A stretch of 8,828 bases of DNA from JBBQXK01 sp038209775 (GTDB taxonomy: Bacteria; Pseudomonadota; Alphaproteobacteria; Rhodobacterales; Rhodobacteraceae), in assembly GCA_038209775.1 (NCBI GenBank), contig JBBQXK010000093.1, positions 1 to 8,828 of the forward strand, read 5' to 3'. Below are positions 4,640 to 8,828 of the stretch, in pieces. A program made the position numbers and the translations under genes. Numbering within the stretch: the first letter of the stretch is position 1; the number at the start of each line of letters is the position of its first letter. Under the pieces are notes generated by a model that had not been told where the DNA came from, made no database searches, and worked only from the letters and a program-made list of their open reading frames with translations.

Positions 4640-5276
4640 AGAGGCTTTTCGCTTCTTCGAGGGTTTCGAACATGTAGAGCTGGCCGTGGCGCAGGACGGC
4701 GGCCTGCTGGCAGAATTTCTCGATGGTCTTGGCCTGGTGCGACACCACGATCACCGTCGCGTTCTTGAGCCTTTCGCGCAGGATCGTGCCCGCGCGCTTG
4801 TTGAACTCGACATCGGTGGTGGCGGGCATGCCTTCATCGATCAGGTATATGTCGAACTCCAGCGCCAGCATCAGCGCAAAGCTGAAGCGCGACCGCATCC
4901 CCTGGCTGTAGACGCCGACGGGCTGGTCGAAGTATTCCTCGATGCCGCAGACCCAGCGCACGAAACTTTCGACATAGTCGGGGTCGAGGCCGTAGAGGCG
5001 GGCGATGTAGCGGGCGTTTTCGGTGCCGCTGTGCTTGGGCATGACGCCGCCCATGAAGCCCAGGGGAAACGAGATGCGGGCGGTGCGGGTGATCGTGCCC
5101 TCATCCGGTTTCTCAAGGCCGGCCATCATGTTGATGATCGTGGTCTTGCCCGCGCCATTCGCCGCAAGTATGCCCAGCGAGCGCCCGATCTCGATACGGA
5201 ACGACGCGCGGTCAAGGATGATCTTGCGCCGCGCACCTGTCCAGAAGGACTTGCTGACATTCTCGAACGCGATCAT
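4578..5276 (-). CDS. kpsT: Capsule polysaccharide ABC transporter ATP-binding protein, KpsT-type
   Basis: KpsT-type ATPases power export of capsular polysaccharide together with a KpsM permease and the KpsE/KpsD channel. The 232-residue protein has the family's usual compact length and motifs: P-loop AANGAGKTT (38-46), signature YSQGMRSR (123-130) in the place of LSGGQ, Walker B FDIYLIDEG (141-149) and switch histidine VVSH (177-180). The first P-loop position is Ala rather than the usual Gly. The C terminus overlaps the kpsE start by 62 nt, a sign of one operon. The start at 5276 is supported by AGGGCAGG just upstream. The cognate permease gene must lie elsewhere. Confidence 0.9.
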   Translation of the reverse strand: MIAFENVSKSFWTGARRKIILDRASFRIEIGRSLGILAANGAGKTTIINMMAGLEKPDEGTITRTARISFPLGFMGGVMPKHSGTENARYIARLYGLDPDYVESFVRWVCGIEEYFDQPVGVYSQGMRSRFSFALMLALEFDIYLIDEGMPATTDVEFNKRAGTILRERLKNATVIVVSHQAKTIEKFCQQAAVLRHGQLYMFETLEEAKSLYDYDTESAPVPHPPSRVSRR

Positions 5277-5305
5277 TGCCTGCCCTTGTTCCCGGTTAGT
5301 TCGGG

Positions 5306-5335
5306 ATACGCGCCATCCGGTTAAGGTCCAGTCAA
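5306..5335 (-). promoter_or_regulatory. Candidate kpsT promoter within a dyad
   Basis: TTGACT (5335-5330, minus) matches five of six -35 bases. The -10 is weak (GCGTAT at 18 nt spacing). The -35 sits at the centre of an interrupted inverted repeat, CCGGTT (5317-5322) and AACCGG (5340-5345) with inner GTCC/GGAC arms, so a regulator bound there would cover the promoter. Transcription would start roughly 25 nt before kpsT. Confidence 0.35.
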
Positions 5336-5375
5336 GGACAACCGGCCTTTGACGACATTAACCTTGCCTTGCGGC

Positions 5376-5386
5376 GACATTATGTC
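5376..5386. promoter_or_regulatory. GACAT-T-ATGTC palindrome
   Basis: A perfect 5-bp inverted repeat with a single central base lies in the nhaA-kpsT gap, flanked by CGG and CCG with one extra base on the left. It could be a regulator site for kpsT. No matching site is seen elsewhere in the window. Confidence 0.25.
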
Positions 5387-5426
5387 CGACCGCGGGGGCC
5401 CCTGTCCATGGGGTTGGGGGATCGGG

Positions 5427-6665
5427 TCACATCGGCTGCGAAGGCCGCGCACCACGACGCCGGGGCGGGCGGAAGATCAGCAGGATCGCAGGGCCCGCCA
5501 GCACGCTGAGTGCGAGGCCAAGGCGCGCGGCCTCTTGCATCGCGCCGCCCGGCAGGGCGGTTTCCATCACCAGCGCGGGCGCGGTAAAGCCGATGCTGGC
5601 CAGTCCCGCGACGGCGATGAGGTCAGAGGTATCCAACCCGCGCGGGCCGGGCAGGTTAAGGAACCGCAGCGCCACGAACAGCCCCAGCGCCAGCCCCAGA
5701 GGCTTGCCGATCCACAAAGCACCCAGCGCGATCCACGTCGTCGGGGCCAGGGCTGCGGGGTCAAGCGCGCCGTGCGTCAGGCCGAACAGGAACAGGATCA
5801 CCACAGCGGCGGGGCGCAAAATCTGGGCCATGCGGTTTGCGGGGTCGGTCAGGAACCCCTCGGCCTGGGCAAACAGGCCAAAGCTGCGGCTGGCGGGGGG
5901 CATGGCGGGCAACAGCGGCAACAGCCCCAAGGCGGGCGGCAGGCCCGAGGCGGCCACTGCCGTCCAGGTGGCAAGGCCAAGCACAACCCAGGGCCATGGC
6001 GAAAAGGCGCGGGCGTGGGTACGCTCGGTCGCTCCGGGCACCATGGCAGGGCGGGTCAAGAGCGCCCAGCCCAGAACGGGGATGGCCAGCGCAAGCGCCA
6101 ACCAGCCCGGATGCACGCCCGCCCCCCCGGGCAGGGTGATCCCGGCCAAGGCCAATGCAGTGATGTCACAGGCGATGGTCACAAACAGCAGGACCTGCAA
6201 TGCCGGGTGACCAGCGCCGAACAGGCGGCGGCCAAACGCATAGGCCAGCACCACATCGCTGCCCAGGGGCACCGTCCAGCCCGGCGCGCCCGCCGCCTCT
6301 TCCGCCGTCTCGATCAGCGCGGTCAAGACCAGCCAGACCAGCGCCGCCCCCGCCATGCCACCCAGCGCCGCGATCGCCGGGGCAAGGCCCTGGCGGCCGA
6401 CAAGGCCGCTGCGCTCGATCGTAAGGGCTTCCCACATCTCCTTGCCCAAGAGAAAGAAGAACCCGGCCATCAGAAGGTCGGTCACAATGCGGATCGGGGT
6501 GACCGCCCCATCGGCAAGGCCCGCGATGCGCGGCAGATCGGCCAGACGCCATTCCATCGTGTCGAAATAAATGCCGGGGGCGGCCGCGGCAAAGACCGTG
6601 GCAAGGGCGATCCCGGCGCCAAGTGCCAGGGCTGACCGGGTCAGGAAAGGCGAGACGGGGGTCAT
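5427..6665 (-). CDS. nhaA: NhaA-family Na+/H+ antiporter, divergent
   Basis: NhaA exchanges cytoplasmic sodium for external protons at the inner membrane. This 412-residue protein is hydrophobic throughout and carries family landmarks: MAGFFFLLGKEMWEAL (E. coli MAVFFLLVGLEVKRE), AIAALGGM, GWTVPLGSDVVLAYAFG with Asp137 in the place of E. coli Asp133, WIGKPLGL with Lys321 in the place of Lys300, and ASIGFTAP near the C terminus. The ion-site pair Asp163-Asp164 is replaced by Cys166-Asp167 (FVTIACDITAL), so one of the two is missing. The ATG at 6665 gives normal length; the open frame continues 46 codons upstream with residues unlike NhaA. The ribosome binding site is weak. It is divergent from the SseB-family gene and 150 bp from kpsT. 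Antiport activity is likely but ion choice or mechanism may differ. Confidence 0.85.
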   Translation of the reverse strand: MTPVSPFLTRSALALGAGIALATVFAAAAPGIYFDTMEWRLADLPRIAGLADGAVTPIRIVTDLLMAGFFFLLGKEMWEALTIERSGLVGRQGLAPAIAALGGMAGAALVWLVLTALIETAEEAAGAPGWTVPLGSDVVLAYAFGRRLFGAGHPALQVLLFVTIACDITALALAGITLPGGAGVHPGWLALALAIPVLGWALLTRPAMVPGATERTHARAFSPWPWVVLGLATWTAVAASGLPPALGLLPLLPAMPPASRSFGLFAQAEGFLTDPANRMAQILRPAAVVILFLFGLTHGALDPAALAPTTWIALGALWIGKPLGLALGLFVALRFLNLPGPRGLDTSDLIAVAGLASIGFTAPALVMETALPGGAMQEAARLGLALSVLAGPAILLIFRPPRRRGARPSQPM

Positions 6666-6809
6666 GGCCGTGCAACCTATGCGGGGACCGGGCGGTTTGC
6701 GTGACAGCCACCGCCGGGGTCCGGTTCCCCATCGCATAGGCCCCCGGCGGGGCGACGGCAACGCCCCTTGCGGGGCACCGGGGTGGATGTTGCGGGCTTG
6801 CATCGCCCA

Positions 6810-6838
6810 TTGCCGTCACCGGGGCCGCGCACTAGCAC
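6810..6838 (+). promoter_or_regulatory. Candidate promoter of the SseB-family gene
   Basis: TTGCCG (6810-6815) and TAGCAC (6833-6838) are 17 nt apart, and transcription would begin about 30 nt before the ATG. TTGCCGTC is mirrored by GACGGCAA at 6842-6849, an 8-bp inverted repeat bracketing the promoter. Both hexamers are imperfect, so this is a weak call. Confidence 0.3.
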
Positions 6839-6873
6839 AAGGACGGCAAGGCGGCAGTTTCGGGGGCGGGTTG

Positions 6874-7659
6874 ATGGCAGCAGGCAACGGCACAGCGCTG
6901 GACGCAGCCCATGGCGCGATGACGGCGGCACCCGGGGATGACGCCGCACGGCTGCACTATTACCGGGCGCTGTCGGATGCCGTTCTGTTCCTGTGGCTTG
7001 AGACGGAACCCGAGGGCGAAACCCTGGCCCCGCGCCTGTTCGATCTGGATGAGGGTCCTGTGGTGCTGGCCTGCGACAGCGAAGAGCGGCTGGCGGGGCT
7101 GACAGGCGCGCCGGTACCCTATGCGGCCTTGCCCGGCCGGGTGGTGGCGCAGGCGCTGGCGGGGCAGGGGGTGGCGCTGGGCATCAATCTTGGTGGCGCC
7201 GAGGGGGCGTTTCTGGTGCCGGCGGAGGCGCTGGAATGGCTGGCCCGGACGCTGGGCCATGGCCCGGTTGCGGCAACGGCCCGGCCCGAGGGGTTTGCGC
7301 CCCCGGCGGGATTGCCCGCGGCGTTGCTGGACGGGTTGCAGGCAAAGCTGGGCGGCATGGCGGGGCTGGCCACCGGTGCACTGCTGGCGGCGGTGTCCTA
7401 TGCCGGCGGGCGGCGTGGGCACATGATCGCGTTTCTGGACGCCACACCTGCAGCAGAGGCGGGACTGGCGCGGGCGGTGGCCGAGGCGCTGACGTTTTCG
7501 GGCATCGAGGCCGGAGAGATCGACGTGGCGTTTCTGGCCGGTGCCGATCCGGTGGCTGTGGCAATGGCGCGGGCGGCGATGCGGCTGGACATGGCCGCAC
7601 CCGAACCCGACGCCGCCCGGCCCGACCCCGCCCCGATGCGCCCGCCCCGGCTGCGGTAG
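6874..7659 (+). CDS. SseB-family protein
   Basis: The 261-residue soluble protein resembles the SseB N-terminal domain family, named after an E. coli protein linked to serine sensitivity; its biochemical role is unclear. The matching part is the N-terminal half: the start TALDAAHGAMTAAPGDDAAR, ALSDAVLFLWLE, then PRLFDLDEGPVVLACDSEERLAGL and YAALPGRVVAQALAGQG, followed by GINLGGAEGAFLVPAEALEWL. The C-terminal half is Ala/Gly-rich and ends in a Pro/Arg tail. The ATG at 6874 is preceded by GGGGGCGGG and is the first start that gives this conserved N terminus; the open frame upstream overlaps nhaA regulatory DNA. It lies directly upstream of rplM but separated by a promoter, so co-regulation with ribosomal genes is at most partial. 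Confidence 0.8.
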   Translation: MAAGNGTALDAAHGAMTAAPGDDAARLHYYRALSDAVLFLWLETEPEGETLAPRLFDLDEGPVVLACDSEERLAGLTGAPVPYAALPGRVVAQALAGQGVALGINLGGAEGAFLVPAEALEWLARTLGHGPVAATARPEGFAPPAGLPAALLDGLQAKLGGMAGLATGALLAAVSYAGGRRGHMIAFLDATPAAEAGLARAVAEALTFSGIEAGEIDVAFLAGADPVAVAMARAAMRLDMAAPEPDAARPDPAPMRPPRLR

Positions 7660-7694
7660 GGCAACCCAAATTGTGGGGTACCAAGATACCTATT

Positions 7695-7723
7695 TTGCAA
7701 ACCGCTGATATTACAACGATAAA
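7695..7723 (+). promoter_or_regulatory. rplM-rpsI promoter
   Basis: TTGCAA (7695-7700) and GATAAA (7718-7723) are spaced by 17 nt, each matching four of six consensus bases, inside a locally A+T-rich stretch of otherwise G+C-rich DNA. A start near 7730 gives a leader of about 90 nt before rplM. Confidence 0.6.
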
Positions 7724-7784
7724 TCGCCCATTCTGGCCTTGACGCGGTTCCCGCCTTGGCCGATACACCGCCATCCGAATTCCA

Positions 7785-7802
7785 GCGGGGCACGATCCCC
7801 GC
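7785..7802 (+). promoter_or_regulatory. Hairpin in the rplM leader
   Basis: GCGGGG (7785-7790) and CCCCGC (7797-7802) form a perfect stem with a CACGAT loop, 19 nt before the rplM ATG. Ribosomal protein operons often use leader structures for feedback control by one of their products. No resemblance to a specific known L13 leader can be claimed. Confidence 0.4.
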
Positions 7803-7821
7803 GAAACGACATGGACCGCAT

Positions 7822-8286
7822 ATGAAAACCTTCACCGCAACGCCGGCGGACATCCACAAGAAGTGGGTTCTGATCGACGCCGAGGGCATTGTTCTGGGGC
7901 GCCTCGCCACCATCGTGGCGTCGATCCTGCGCGGCAAGAACAAGCCGACCTTCACGCCGCACATGGACATGGGCGACAACGTGATCGTCATCAACGCAGG
8001 CAAGGTGCAGATGACGGGCAACAAGCGCGAGGACAAGCGCTACTACTGGCACACCGGCTATCCGGGCGGGATCAAGTTCCGCACCGCGCGTCAGGTGCTG
8101 GAAGGCAACCACCCCGAACGCGTGGTGGAAAAGGCCGTGGAGCGGATGATCACCCGCAACCGCCTTGGCCGCCAGCAGATGACCAACCTGCGCATCTATG
8201 CAGGTGCCGAGCATCCGCATGAAGCCCAACAGCCCACGGTTCTCGACCTCAAGGCGATGAACCCGAAAAACACGCGGAGCGCCTGA
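7822..8286 (+). CDS. rplM: 50S ribosomal protein L13
   Basis: L13 is an early-assembling protein of the large ribosomal subunit. The 154-residue protein shows the family segments KKWVLIDAEGIVLGRLAT (about 13-30), the conserved VIVINAGKVQMTGNK (about 54-68), YYWHTGYPGG and the RNRLGRQQMTNLRIYAG block near the C terminus. The ATG at 7822 gives the usual alphaproteobacterial start MKTFTATPADI; the frame is open further upstream to a TTG at 7756, but that would translate the leader hairpin. The ribosome binding site is poor (GGA at 7813-7815). rpsI follows after 2 nt, the conserved rplM-rpsI pair. Confidence 0.98.
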   Translation: MKTFTATPADIHKKWVLIDAEGIVLGRLATIVASILRGKNKPTFTPHMDMGDNVIVINAGKVQMTGNKREDKRYYWHTGYPGGIKFRTARQVLEGNHPERVVEKAVERMITRNRLGRQQMTNLRIYAGAEHPHEAQQPTVLDLKAMNPKNTRSA

Positions 8287-8288
8287 GC

Positions 8289-8786
8289 ATGGCCGATATC
8301 AAATCCCTCGACGATCTGAAGACCGCCGTGGCGGGCACGCCCGCAGAAGCGCCCGCGGCAGTGGTCATGGCCGCACCGCGCGTGGCCGTGCGTGACAGCC
8401 TCGGGCGGTCCTACGCCACCGGCAAGCGCAAGAATGCGGTGGCCCGCGTCTGGATCAGGCCGGGCAACGGCAAGGTCATGGTGAACGGCAAGACGATGGC
8501 CGAATACTTCGCGCGCCCCGTCCTGCAGATGATCCTGCGCCAGCCCTTCACGGTGGCCGGTGTGGAAGGCCAGTTCGACGTGATGGCGACGGTTGCGGGC
8601 GGCGGTCTGTCGGGGCAGGCGGGTGCGGTGAAGCACGGAGTCTCGAAGGCCCTGCAACTCTACGAGCCGTCCTTGCGCGCAGCCCTCAAGGCCGCAGGCT
8701 TCCTGACCCGCGACAGCCGCGTGGTGGAACGCAAGAAGTACGGCAAGGCCAAGGCCCGCCGGTCCTTCCAGTTCTCCAAGCGCTGA
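8289..8786 (+). CDS. rpsI: 30S ribosomal protein S9
   Basis: S9 belongs to the small-subunit head; its C-terminal tail reaches the P-site tRNA. The 165-residue protein contains YATGKRKNAVARVWI (about 42-56), the GGGLSGQAGAVKHGVSKAL core and the family's C-terminal end KARRSFQFSKR, with the final Lys-Arg that contacts tRNA. E. coli S9 is 130 residues; the extra 35 or so are an Ala-rich N-terminal extension (MADIKSLDDLKTAVAG and onward), as I recall from alphaproteobacterial S9. GGAG at 8276-8279 lies 9 nt before the ATG, inside the end of rplM. Confidence 0.98.
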   Translation: MADIKSLDDLKTAVAGTPAEAPAAVVMAAPRVAVRDSLGRSYATGKRKNAVARVWIRPGNGKVMVNGKTMAEYFARPVLQMILRQPFTVAGVEGQFDVMATVAGGGLSGQAGAVKHGVSKALQLYEPSLRAALKAAGFLTRDSRVVERKKYGKAKARRSFQFSKR

Positions 8787-8802
8787 TCGTTTCTACAGTG
8801 TG

Positions 8803-8828
8803 AAAAAGGCCCGCAGCGATGCGGGCCT
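8803..8828 (+). terminator. Intrinsic terminator of rplM-rpsI (cut by window edge)
   Basis: AGGCCCGC (8807-8814) pairs with GCGGGCCT (8821-8828) around an AGCGAT loop, preceded by a run of A and starting about 20 nt after the rpsI stop. The expected T-tract would lie just beyond the window. Confidence 0.75.

Noticed and set aside
3299..4768. 489-codon plus-strand open frame opposite kpsE and kpsT
   Set aside because: Shadow of kpsE/kpsT; the translation has no recognisable domain and the opposite strand codes for well-supported proteins.
5349..6635. 428-codon plus-strand open frame opposite nhaA
   Set aside because: Low-complexity Gln/Arg/Gly-rich translation typical of an antisense shadow of a membrane protein gene.

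Overview
The window looks like chromosomal DNA of an alphaproteobacterium of the Rhodobacteraceae (Rhodobacter/Paracoccus-like). This rests on high G+C coding DNA, the character of the L13/S9, SseB, UreD/A/B and KpsE/KpsT proteins, and the style of the small helical protein between ureB and ureC. No species can be named from sequence alone. Genes from 1 to about 6665 lie on the minus strand; those from 6874 to the end lie on the plus strand.

Region 1 (1-2677, minus strand) is the proximal part of a urease operon, read right to left: ureD, ureA, a small His-rich membrane protein, ureB, a small Met/Ala-rich helical protein, then ureC. The genes are tightly packed (9-12 nt gaps, one ATGA overlap). 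At ureC the operon is broken. A decayed 5' stub of ureC sits at the native position (654 downward). It is followed by about 0.5 kb of much lower G+C DNA. A second, apparently functional ureC start then runs off the left edge with its own AAGGAG ribosome binding site. The first 38 bases of the window repeat the stub exactly and the match stops at the start codon.

The low-G+C islet (about 39-560) is the most unusual part of the window. It holds five tandem 19-bp repeats flanked by a 12-bp direct repeat. It also holds a 26-codon gene for a single-membrane-span peptide, whose ribosome binding site lies in a hairpin and which ends at a strong terminator. A candidate minus-strand promoter lies inside that small gene. 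It points across the gene's translation start and also toward ureC. This could be a toxin-like or type I toxin-antitoxin-like module, or simply the relocated promoter region of ureC; the sequence alone does not decide.

Region 2 (2678-5276) holds a 288-bp gap with two adjacent palindromes, then kpsE- and kpsT-type capsule export genes on the minus strand, in the order kpsT-kpsE. No kpsM permease gene is present in the window. Region 3 (5427-6665, minus) is a divergent NhaA-family antiporter. Region 4 (6874-8828, plus) is an SseB-family gene, then the conserved rplM-rpsI ribosomal operon with a recognisable promoter, a leader hairpin and the start of a terminator at the right edge.
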